Assembly: GCA_001949185.1 (NCBI GenBank)
Contig: BDGG01000016.1
Coordinates: 62,001-126,000 of the forward strand
Origin: Ramazzottius varieornatus
Taxonomy: Eukaryota > Tardigrada > Eutardigrada > Parachela > Ramazzottiidae
Length of the DNA: 64,000 nucleotides
Direction: 5' to 3'
Below, piece by piece: positions 22,501-36,609 of the stretch. Made by a program: the position numbers and the translations under genes. Every line of letters starts with the position of its first letter. The first letter of the stretch is position 1. Below the pieces are notes generated by a model, which worked only from the letters and a program-made list of their open reading frames with translations, made no database searches and was not told the origin of the DNA.

Positions 22501-25500
22501 TTACGAGCTTTCATGAAGCTAGGATAGAGAGTTGATAGGTCGTCTTTGCCGGCTTTGACTTCCGGGTTGGCACCGGAAGTGCCGGGTTCGCGACCATTCA
22601 TGGCCGAGCCGGGCAGGCGCTGCTTGACGGCTGACTTGGCCGCTGTTCTGGAACGATCCACTCCCAGTGTGTTGCCTTTGGCTTTGTTGGCGTTATTATC
22701 GTTGGGCGCCTCTTTGGGCTGAGCGCTAGGTACGCGGTCACTGCTGACCGCCACGTACTGGGATATTTTTGCGCCCAACGGTGGACTCGTACTGGGCGCC
22801 GGGGAACCTTCTCCCACAAAGTGGAAAGGCGACTCAGGGGAGACGCCTTGGTCCAACACGGGCACGAAAGGCCGACTGCGCAATACGTACGTCTGGGCTG
22901 GCAACAGGGGCAACTGCGCTTTGGTCACAGCTTGAAGGACGGCCAAGTCCGGCAGGTACCACCATCTATGGGACTTTTGCTTATCGTCAAGGTTGAATAG
23001 CCGATCGTCGCCATTGCGAGTGTACTTTCGGTACAGCAGAATCAGCTTGACGCCGAAAATTTTCTTGCTGGCATAGCGAGCTTTGATGCGAGCGATGACA
23101 ACCTTGTCTTTGGCAGCTCGTTCGGCCTCTGAGCTCTCCTTGGTTCGCGCACGAACTTCCTTGCCTTTGACCGTTCGTTTCTTCTGGTTATTCGTCGTAA
23201 CGGGGATGGTGCCACTGACATCTTTATTCAAGTTGTCGGACTTTTGACTTGCTCGCTTCGTGTCTTGTTTATTCTCGCCCGCCCACTCGTTGATCAAAGT
23301 ACAGCATTCTTTCAAGCTGGAGAAGAAAGCTTTGTGTGAACGATAAGCGTTGCTTTTCCATAAGGCCACCTCACTGCCGTCTTCTTTCAGGGATGGCTGC
23401 ATGGACCAGTAGTCGCGCTTGCTACGACTGGCGCCATTATCCTTGGTCGAGGTGGCTGGATGGGAAGTGCCCGGCTTGTTGCTTTTGGTCTTGAAGACGG
23501 ACAGGTTGCGAGCGCTGGCCGCCGCTCGGATGATGGATCGGCCACCCGGCATTGACATGGTCTCCAGACTCTGCATATCCTTGTAGGTCGTTGGCGTCAC
23601 GCTGCCAACAAAGATACCAAACATAACTGAAATCTGTCGATTAAGCAAAACAAGCATGACAAAGGATATACTGTATTTGAATGTAGAGCTCTTGACGATA
23701 ACTAATGCGAAGTCGGCGAACAAACTCGACAGGTCTGTTTTCCCAGTGGCGTACAGTACCAGTGGTATTAACTGAAGGCGTGCGCCGCTTGAAAAGCTAA
23801 TGTTGTCGGGTTTATTTGCCGCAGTTCAGTTTAGCTACTCATGAATATTACATGAATAGTGAATACATGAATACTCATAAATACTCATGAATAGTCACTA
23901 CAGTGTATTAAGTTTCAGTTATGAGCGTTACCTGCCACTTTCGCTGGCCGTGATCAGTTTATGACTTGATGGCACTCGAGATCCCGCCTTGTCTTTTGGA
24001 CCCAGCGTGTCTTTGTTGGTCAAGATGACGGGCGGCTGCTTGGCCTCTGTAGCTCGATGACGTTGTCGCTGATCCCGCATCATCCGTAGTGTGTCAACGT
24101 AGGCATTGATAGCCAAGCTAGCTTTGGTTCTGGTGGAGCGCGGTAGCTGACGGTAGTGGCCTTCCGACAAGGTGCGCAGTCCGTTCATGCGCCGAAGAAC
24201 CGCGGCATAGGCTTCATGGTTATGCGAACGACGTTGACGCATTCTTCGCTGACGGAACTGACGGAAACTGTTGAGCAGAATGTAAGAGTACACTCGCTGG
24301 CGGTTGGCCACGACAGCCAGCAGCATCCTCAGAGTACTGGGGTAGTTGTCGGTAAAGTCACTCTGTAAATCGTCAAAGACTACGCCACGACAGCAGTCGG
24401 GCTGTTGCAAGCGCCAAGTGATCAGTTGACCAAGGAGCTCTTCCGGTATGACGGCACTGTTCAGCTCCCTCATCTCCTCGGTTTGCGCACTGCGATACCG
24501 AATCGGCTTTGAAGTAAAGGGCAGGTCTGGATCGCGTTCTTTATTGGCCAAAGGATCGTTGGCGGAGTTGAGGCCTTTATTGTGGCCCACGGCTGACTTG
24601 GCCGGCTTATTGATGGGCGCTCTTGGGTTGGCCTTGTTCTTGTCGCGCAGTCTGCTGTCCACGTCAGGCGGTGTCTGGATACTACGAACCGCACCCGGAA
24701 GACCAGAGCTCGTCACCGAGGAAGGGTTGACCAGAAAGTTGAGAATCTTGTGATGGATGGCTTCGGTGGGGGTCTGGATAGCGTCCATGATGACTTGGTC
24801 AATGTGCAGCAGCGGCAGCTGGTAGAAATGACTGAGGCGAGTGGCCAGGGTGGTTTTTCCACACGATGGCGGACCATGAATGATAACCACAACACCTATA
24901 CACAAACCAAGCTCTAGTATTCTCTACAGGCGATTACGTCTAAGTCGACAAAATTAGGATTGCGAACTCGGCAAACGAACTCCACAAGATCGATTGCCCA
25001 AGTGGCGCACGCTTTCAGCTAATAACACTTGAAACCTGCGCCACTGGGTATACAGCTCGTGTCGAGTTTGATTCCTCAAGTGGCGCGCTTTCTCAGTTTT
25101 CTCAACTGGAAGCGTGCGCCACTCAGACAAACAATCTTCTCGAGTTCGTTTGTCCGGCTCCCACATCGTACCTTTCTTATCGGTGTTTCTGGTGGTGGGT
25201 GAGAAATGGTCGTATTCCACCAGAGCCTTCTGGACCGGTGTTTGAAGAGCGCTGTGTAGAGCTTGGTATAGTTCCCGTTTCGTTCCAAAGGACCGGCCCA
25301 TCTGCTGTTCAAAGGCTTCGGTGTCCAACCGCTGGTTCAACAACGCCGCTATTCCCCCGCCCTCGTCGTTGGCCGCTTGACTGCTGACAAGCTCCTTGAC
25401 TGCTGGGACATCGGCTACAACCTCGCCAGTCGGTGACATGGCAGGCCGTCCAGTCTTCGATCGGTAGGCCTCTAAGATTTCGCCAGGCAGAGACCCACCC

Positions 25501-28080
25501 AACCGACGCAAAGGAAAGCGCACCTTCTCCATGGTGTGGAACTCCTGCACTTGCTGCAACACATAAGTCTCCAAGACATACTGCGGATCCAGTTCTCTAC
25601 AGAACAAGTCAATGGGGAACGGACAAGGGTTGTATAGCCACAGCTGCTTCTCTGCACCGCCGGCATAAGGTACCACACTGTCAAAGTGTACCACCGACGT
25701 GCTCAGCTCCAGTTCCGGACGAATGCCACACCCTTGGGCTTGGAGGAAGACCACCTGCTGACTGTGGGCAATCTCTAGCCGCCAACCATACTTATACTGC
25801 CGGTCTTCTTGTGGCTCGAAGGACACTTCGTGGTTGCTACACTGACCAGGCTGTAGAGTTCCACAGTAAGGCTGAAAGGCAAAGACCCTGGCCAGACTCC
25901 GCTTGTCCTTTAAGGCTTGTCGCTCTTTCGGCGCTAGACGCTTGCCTTCGCGTATGGTGTCAAAGTCCACGTCATGAGCTCGCCACAGACACGATAAGCG
26001 GCTGTTGTTGATCAGCTGGATGGTGATCTTGGCCAAGTGACCGCATCGTACCAGGCCGAAGTTGAGGGTGGGCAGCCTCAAGTTCCCTCCGACATCCTGA
26101 CAGAAAATGGTGGTGGATCGATGAGAGCGGACGATAGCGGGACAGCGTACTCGTACAGCCAGTTGTGCTTCTTCGATGCAGACTTTGAGCAGCACGGAAA
26201 ACGTCGGACCGCAGTTGGTGTTGAAGGAGACTGTGCAGGTCGAGTGTCCCAGTGGATAGTCGGCTGGGTTGAGGACGAAGCGGATAAGAGCTAGTTCTCG
26301 TGGCGGAAGACGGTTGTGCCGGTTGAACTCGATGGTCAGCTTCTTGCGTAGCCAGTCGTTGTTCTGCTTCAAGCTGAAGGTTAAGACATTCTCGCCCAAG
26401 TTTAAAACATGGATCAGACGAGCTGTCATCGGGCTTGAGATGCCCAGGAAGCCGAAATCCAATACGTAGCAAGTTCGTTGAGGTACACAGATGACGTCGG
26501 TGCAGTCCTGTAAAGCATAGTCGCCGGACACGGCCTCATCGTCTGGTTCCTGCAATAAGGCATGGCGCTTGTCAGAGTGGCAAAGGAACACTGATCCCAG
26601 TCACCTTACGGTATGTTTGCTGGCCTAATCAAGTTGACACATCTCGTGCCGGAAGTGGCGGGAAGACTGCCAGACAGGAAACGTCCACAACAACCTTCTC
26701 GAAGAGCACTTTTTGGCGTGCAGTATCTACACAGAAAACACATTTATGCGTTAGCTGTACCTGCCACCAGAGCCATTTCCCATCTGGCAGTTTCACAGCA
26801 TTTGTCAAAAGGAAATTTACATGCACGAAAGAATCAATTGTGTCATTTTTTGCTCATGCTAACTCGCACAAAGGTAAGCGGGACACAACGGCCGAAATGT
26901 CGGCCTCGATAAAGTCACTATGCCCACGTCGCACAATATTTTTTTATCAAAAGCCAGATTGAAAAACATGGGCTTCGATCGATAAAAATATCAACCAGGA
27001 AGTCTAAACTTGCTCGGTCTGTAGAATGTCTAAAAACCATACCTGTGTCAGATGTCAGAACCATACCTGTTGTTCGAAAACCGTTTCCCGGATATCCTGG
27101 TGCGGATGGCCGATTACCGGTAGATTGACTTGAACTGCGGCGGCCAGAGTATGGCCGAATACCCGCACTTGGAATGGTACTTCGCCAGGAATTTGCAGAC
27201 CGAAGAAGCGAGAAAAGTTTCCGGCTTGTGCCGATGGCAGATAGAAGACATCGAGGAGAGTTTCGGCGGCGGCCTGGACCACGCCCTGTAACGGTCTGAC
27301 ATACACCTTGTCCTCTTGCAGCGAGTCCATCGCTTGCTTCGTTAGCTCTTCCGCTTCCAGGACGGAGTATTGAATGACATGATGTCCCTTATTGATCAGG
27401 CGAAGCGTTTGACGACAGACTTTGCCTGCTACACAGTTGGTCAAATCGACGGCCTTGGGCTCCAGACTAACGTTGAGATGATGACAAGAACCCACCAACT
27501 GAATAGCTTGGACCGTTCCGCCGTCGGTGGTTATGAGCAGTTGAGCATGAACAGTGGTGATCCACAATGGGCAGAAGACGATAGTTAGTTGCTGCTCTGC
27601 CATAGATGCCATTGTTCCCGACCAGGGTTCCACCTGGAAGAAGTGGCCAACCTGGTCGTCGCATTTGTCTTTTAGCTGTCCGAAGGTCTCGTACCAGAAA
27701 GTGGGGATGACTGACTGGTTCAACCTATCATCTGCATCGCAAGTGTCAGGTCCATCTTTGTTGGCAAGATAAGGCTGGCCTGTAGTCGCACGGCGCCCAG
27801 CGAGCTTGGCCCAGAAGAAGGAAGATTCAGCATTGGGTACGGCGGTCAATCTGGTATCCGCCACGATGCTGCAGGAGAAGCGGAGGGTATCGAGCGAGCG
27901 GTTGACGATGTGGCATATCTGTCGGGTCGTCTCGAAGGGTTTGCAAGAGCCAAAGTCCATCAAGAGATGGGATACCCACAAGCCTCCCTTTTCTTCGCTG
28001 CTAATCGGGGCTCCCGCACGTCCGATCTTCTCCTTGGAGAGCGCCTGAATGACCTGGTGCATGTCCTGACTCCCGGCCAT
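13574..28080 (-). CDS. HYDIN: HYDIN, central-pair apparatus protein of motile axonemes
   Basis: Giant ASH/MSP-repeat protein of the axonemal central pair (C2b projection in other animals), needed for ciliary and sperm-tail beating. Eight exons join in phase: 27067-28080, 25172-26549, 23932-24895, 21558-23670, 20788-21371, 18980-20597, 14560-18783 and 13574-14287, giving 4202 aa. Repeated beta-rich Ig-like ASH units (LDFGFLGISSP, FRPTVVGPCTG, VVFRPLAE, FNPALL) run throughout. A P-loop segment, VVVIIHGPPSCGKTT at about residues 800-815, is the adenylate-kinase-like region known in HYDIN. The C-terminus WVYYIKCTL matches the family end. The Lys/Ser-rich stretch at the start of the 4.2-kb exon is low complexity. 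The ATG at 28080 follows an in-frame stop some 70 nt upstream, so it is a plausible start. However, vertebrate HYDIN is about 5100 aa and the missing part is N-terminal. The 23670 acceptor was chosen by phase and is the least certain junction. Six of seven introns carry the hairpin repeat. Confidence 0.93.
14416..14469. repeat. Intronic hairpin repeat, copy 6 (HYDIN)
   Basis: Reads aaagtggcgcacgctttcat ... gcgtgcgctacttgg within the 272-nt intron 14288-14559. Confidence 0.85.
18859..18935. repeat. Intronic hairpin repeat, copy 7 (HYDIN)
   Basis: Reads agtggcgcacgt ... attgcgccacttga with outer-arm remnant gcaaactctggaagatcg. It takes up much of the 196-nt intron 18784-18979. Confidence 0.8.
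20642..20747. repeat. Intronic hairpin repeat, copy 8 (HYDIN)
   Basis: Outer arms aacaagctcgaccagatcgg and cctggtcgggcttgttt pair around the core gagtggcgcacg ... cgtgcgctacttg. The element fills about 106 of the 190 nt of intron 20598-20787. Confidence 0.88.
21436..21530. repeat. Intronic hairpin repeat, copy 9 (HYDIN)
   Basis: Core ctcaagtggcgcac ... gtgcgccacatgag with the loop ggctggca, inside the 186-nt intron 21372-21557. Confidence 0.85.
23713..23824. repeat. Intronic hairpin repeat, copy 10 (HYDIN)
   Basis: Outer arms cggcgaacaaactcgacagg and tgtcgggtttatttgccg frame the core ccagtggcgtac ... cgtgcgccgctt in the 261-nt intron 23671-23931. It is followed by a short AT-rich tandem of gaatact/catgaat units (about 23840-23895). 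Confidence 0.85.
24962..25162. repeat. Two tandem intronic hairpin repeats, copies 11 and 12 (HYDIN)
   Basis: Copy 11 (24962-25058) has cggcaaacgaactccacaag and caagtggcgcacgc ... ctgcgccactggg. Copy 12 (25059-25162) has gtgtcgagtttgattcc, caagtggcgcgc ... gcgtgcgccact and ctcgagttcgtttgtccgg. Together they make up most of the 276-nt intron 24896-25171. Confidence 0.9.
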
Positions 28081-29273
28081 GTTTGTCGCAGTTGGCTCAC
28101 AGTGAGGGAAATTCTTGTTCCTAGCTTGAAGGGGGACAACTGTTGTTCAACAGGCAACAAGCGCTTCTCGCCATCCCCACCGAAACACCGAAAATGAATT
28201 TCAATCCACAAACACCAACTTCCGCCGACGGAAAAAAAATCACAGACTGAAGATTCGTGGTCCTGAAGACGAATTAAGTTGCATACACACAAGATATTAG
28301 GCTCGCTAACGATTTCTGGAGCAAGAATGGACTATCTGAGACTTTTACCTAAGGAGCTGCTGTACGAGTGAGCGTGATTATCGCGAATTTGTGATGGCAC
28401 TGCTATGATCCTCTAAACGGTGCTCCCCTTGTATCAGGAACGTCCGTTAATTGTTCATACATCAGGGTCTTTTAACTATGCAGGTACTCCAGTTGTTTGC
28501 TGAGCAACACTTGAAGCGAAAACGGAAGACCTTGGAGCCAGAAGTGTGCCATCTATGCCTCGTACCGTTCTGTAGCTCCAGATTCCACCAAGGTACTGGT
28601 CGTTAAGTCTATGGGCCTACAACTGACTGAACAAGGAAGCCCCCGACCTTCCTTCCTAACTAAGCTTCGCGCGCGCGCGAAGCTTTCGTGTTCGTACGGA
28701 GCCGACGTCGCGCGAGAACACACGGGACTGGAGACGATCTTGCCAAGAAATATCTTTAATAGGAAATGACATGGTAACAAAAATGAAAAGGTTTAAATTA
28801 TAAACAAGCAGCGCATCGTCAGACAGATGCAACGAGTCCAGTCTGCTCGTCGCGGTCGTACAGATAAATTATGGAAAGAGCAGACAAAGCTTTCAGCACA
28901 ATTTCATACAGCGAGCGATACAGCCAACCTGATCAAAAGGCAATAAGTAAAAATTCTCAGCTACAGTAAGAAGCGCTACTCAGAAGATCCACTAATAATT
29001 AGAATGAATGATATCCTGGCCCAAAGTATACAGGACAGAGAGTAACGTAGCAGCATACAGGAAACGTTAGATCCCTGGTCTCGTCCTCATCGTTGACTCA
29101 GTTCGTGTCTCTATGCGCTACAAGCAACGAAGCTTATTAAAAGGTCTGCAGGTTTATTTTGAGTATGTAAACAAGAAACAGATTTCCAGGCGGTTGATAT
29201 ATGGCAGAAGCACAGAAGAAGACGAATAAGAAGGAGGAGCAGGAGCGTAGGCTGAAATTAGAAAGCTGACGGC
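28081..29273. other. Intergenic, HYDIN 5' side to PP1 3' end
   Basis: 1.2 kb containing the HYDIN promoter side and the PP1 3' UTR. The only clear structure is the 24-bp palindrome at 28662-28685. A short plus-strand open segment at about 28327 was considered and not accepted. Confidence 0.45.
28662..28685. repeat. Perfect 24-bp palindrome around (CG) run
   Basis: aagcttcgcgcg followed directly by its exact reverse complement cgcgcgaagctt, with no loop. A further tcgcgcga word lies about 25 bp downstream. Confidence 0.9.
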
Positions 29274-33385
<4,112 letters not shown>

Positions 33386-34456
33386 GGTGGGCCCGTCGAT
33401 GCGAAATGGGATCCGCCCGTAGACGATACTCCTCCTTCTGCTGGGAGACGATGGTTACGAGGTAATCCCAGTCTCACTACCTCAGTCAGGAATGAACAAG
33501 ATACCTGACTTTTGGATCGAGAAAGATCCCTGCAAACGCAATGAAGGCACACAAACAGCAAGATGAGCAAATGCGGTGTTCAAAATTCCCACTTTCTCAG
33601 CACTGGCCTGGTGCTAAATGACGAGAATGACGTCAACAGCTGGAACTACAGGCAAGCACGATCTTGTTCGTGACGTCTGTACAAGCTCCTTTTGTTCCTG
33701 GCGTTCGGTCAATTTCTCACTGCGAACACGTCAGACGTGAAAATGATGTCATGGCCTTCGTCGGTTACACCGTTTGTGAACAGACGGTTTGCCACAGTGG
33801 TGCATACGGAGCATAGTGGGCCGTTGTACAGACAGGTCACGTCGCGAAGGCGTGATCGGACGTTTTTGATACTGATTCACCTGATTGGTAGATGACGTTA
33901 CAGCTCACAAGACTGCACTATGTCTCACGGTAGTCTTGCAACGTGCTGTAAATTTATTTCTCATTTTCCAAGGTTCCTTCGTTATTGATCTTACTCTCCG
34001 GCGCAGGAAACGGGGTTGGAAAAGCTTATAACGAAGGTAGCTTTCTTTCCCGAGTACGAATTTTCGTTTCAGACCGAAAAGTACGCATGCTGTGATTCTT
34101 AGAGACAGAGGAACGAGAAGAAGCCTGATCAACGGCTGCGAAGCGGTGAGGATCGTCTGATGTCGACATCAGCCACGATCTCACAAATCTCGTGTCTTCT
34201 GGAGTGAACTTCCCTCAGAAAGAAGTCTAGGTAAGTTCTTTGATACTTGGTTATTCGTAGGTTTGAAGCTGAAGACGGTATATGACTCTTTTTTAAGTTT
34301 TTGAACGTATTCTGTGTGTGTTGTGGTTTTCCGCCGGTTCCTTTTGATTGATCGATTTATTGGCACAGTCACTCATCTTCCTGTCGTCTTCCTCGCAACT
34401 GTGAACCATCACCGTCTTCGTTTCAGATATTCATCCCGACTCTGTCATCCTCCAAG
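33386..34456. promoter_or_regulatory. Divergent upstream region of PP1 and the BET-like gene
   Basis: 1.07 kb between two head-to-head start codons. On the BET side a 5' UTR intron is likely: gtaagttctttg at about 34231 and a pyrimidine-rich ttcgtttcag at about 34417-34426. tgacgtca-like words (tgacgtca near 33628, gtgacgtctg near 33670) are possible CRE-type sites. Nothing else is assignable. Confidence 0.4.
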
Positions 34457-35915
34457 ATGGTAGGTACCTCCTAAGCAATCTTTTTATCGAAAAAGGTTGA
34501 CTCTGGACAGGAGAATGTTTCCAGACACTATTCCTGATCTAGGATCAAAGGTGTCTTCCGATGCTTCTTCGTCAGCTCATTTCTTGCTCTTTTTTAGGCG
34601 GTTACTCCTGTCAAGTCTGTGATCACCCCTGAGGTGTTAAAGAAGCGACAGATGGATTACTGTAAAAAGATAGTGAACGTGATGTTAAGCAAGCAGCACG
34701 CCGACTACGCTTGGCCCTTCTACAAGCCCGTCGACGCGGAGGCGTTGGGCCTGCACGATTACCACCGCATCATCAAGAAGCCGATGGATCTGTCGACCAT
34801 CAAGCGTAACCTAACCAAGTTCCGCTACCAGACTCCAGAAGAATGTGCCGCCGATATCCGGCTGATGTTCTCCAACTGCTATCGCTACAACCCCGCAGAC
34901 AGCGACGTTGTAGCAATGGCTTGGCGCTTGCAGGTAGTTATTGCAGTCCGATTAATCATGTTAGAGGTTTAGGGTGAATGTATCCCTCTTAAGGAAGTCT
35001 TTGAGGCCGACTGGGCCATGTTACCTGATGAAAAAGAGTGGAAGAAGTCGGTGGAACAGAAGGAACAGCCTTCGCCACCAAAGACGAAGAAACCCATCAT
35101 CCTAACCCTTCCCAAAGTTACCAAACGAGCGCTTCCCACCGAAGAACCGAAAGAAGTCAAGAAAGCCCGAGTGGCTGAAAATGCGGATAGCCCGACGTTA
35201 CCAGCGGTTAGTAGTCCTTTCTACTTTTTCATCATGCGAAGTTTTGCGAAGGCCGAGTTGATTCTGCCTTTTTTCCTACGAGAATGCCTGTCAGGTTGGT
35301 GCCGGGCACGGCCTTGTCAACGGTAAAGGGGTAAAATGGGGGAGAACCGGTATTCTCTCTTTGGTTTGTTTGAAGGGTCCATTTGGATGTGGAGTGACTT
35401 TACAGGTTGAGTCGGTCCAGTCAGAGGTAGTGGTGGTGGAACCAGCGAAAGAATCGACAGTTCCGGTGGTTGAACAACCTGCTCCGTTGGCAGCTGAGCC
35501 TGTCAAGGCACCCGAACCACTACTGAAGAACTGGAAAGCTGCCTTCAGCAAGGGCGTCTCCTCGGCCAGCAGTGTTCCCACTGCAACCTTCGAGAGTTCT
35601 TTCGAGCAGTTCCGCAAGCAAGTGCGGGCCAAGGAAGAGCGAGAGAAAGCCCGCGTAGACAATCTGCGTCTCTTGCCAAAGATTTACCAGTCGTCGCCCT
35701 CCTCCAGCGTCTCCTCTGTCAGCTCGCCACCGACTTCGCCCGTCATTCCCATGAGATCTCCCGAGTCACCTTCCGACAAGGTGGCCCCCGACACGTCCGA
35801 CCGGGACAGAAGACGCAAGGAGGAAGCCGAGAGACGAAGGAACGCTGCCACGGCCGGAAGAGTCGACCTGACACACCAACAAGAAATTTTCGCTAATTTC
35901 GAACAGACTATGTAG
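34457..35915 (+). CDS. Small single-bromodomain BET-like protein
   Basis: Acetyl-lysine reader related to BRD2/3/4. Exons 34457-34459 (ATG only), 34598-34933, 34994-35206 and 35406-35915 join in phase to 353 aa. The bromodomain (about residues 10-125) is of the second BET type: [59 protein letters not shown]. It has the WPF shelf and the acetyl-lysine-binding Asn in CYRYN. A Pro/Lys/Val-rich linker follows, then [22 protein letters not shown] (split here as [19 protein letters not shown]), resembling the BRD4 C-terminal basic segment SFEQFRRAAREKEEREKA. The end is Ser/Pro then Arg/Glu-rich ([14 protein letters not shown]). No first bromodomain and no ET domain is visible, although full BET proteins have BD1-BD2-ET. 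An unseen upstream exon is unlikely because the ATG-only exon sits in an apparent 5' UTR. Confidence 0.86.
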
Positions 35916-36609
35916 AAAGAGAATCTCCCGAAAGCCTTTACCAATATAGCATATCTCTCTATACTGTCTGTAGATTAGAATATGCGATTTTTCGGTGACG
36001 AAAGAGTTTTTGCTGTATTCCTTGAGTTTCGGGGGAGCTGGTTTATGAGTTTGACAAGTAGCAGAGGAAGGGGAAAATGTGTCGAAAAAAATGGATAGTA
36101 TTACGATACACCAGCATTCTTTCTCTCTTTTGTGTACAGTGAGGTGTACACTTCTTTTTAGATAATGATAGATAAAATGCTATTGGTCTTTTTACTAACT
36201 TACTTGGGTGGATTTGTTTTTTTTGCGGTTCAAGGATGACTTCGATCCGCTTCGTTTGAAAGGAATATTTGGTACGGAAAATGAAACAGAAAATGAATAG
36301 AAAATGTGTGCTATGAACCTCGACTCACTCCTGAGCTGAATATTTATAGCATTCATGAGTTCCGCCTAACACAGGGAAAGACTTCCACCTTGGGGAATAG
36401 AGGCTTTCACCTTCGTCTGGAAACTCATTTGTTAGGCCGGCAAACGAAACGTACAAGATCGCTATCTCAAGTGGCGCACCGTTTGATTGGTGTTTACTGG
36501 AACTACGCGCGACGTGGATGGACGATTGTCTACTGGCCTACGTACTGTGTAGTCTGCTGATTTCACATTTATAGGAATGAAGAATGGGATCGAAATACGT
36601 TCTTTGAGT
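35916..36609. other. Convergent 3' region of BET-like gene and TTC8
   Basis: Presumed 3' UTRs. It contains the only clearly intergenic hairpin-repeat copy (36436-36515). No gene seen. Confidence 0.5.
36436..36515. repeat. Hairpin repeat, copy 14 (intergenic, half degenerate)
   Basis: The left arm is good (gccggcaaacgaaac, gatcgctatctcaa, gtggcgcac); the right half is decayed (aactacgcgcgac). It is the only copy not inside an intron as annotated. Confidence 0.7.

Noticed and set aside
23840-23900. Run of gaatact/catgaat words considered as a CRISPR-like or satellite array
   Set aside because: Short, irregular and without spacers. It is a small AT-rich tandem inside a HYDIN intron.
28327-28590. 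Plus-strand MDYLRLLPKELLYE, like the start of an F-box protein, divergent from HYDIN
   Set aside because: The only canonical donor leaves phase 2 and the following acceptors lead to an immediate stop. No joined frame longer than about 25 residues could be built.
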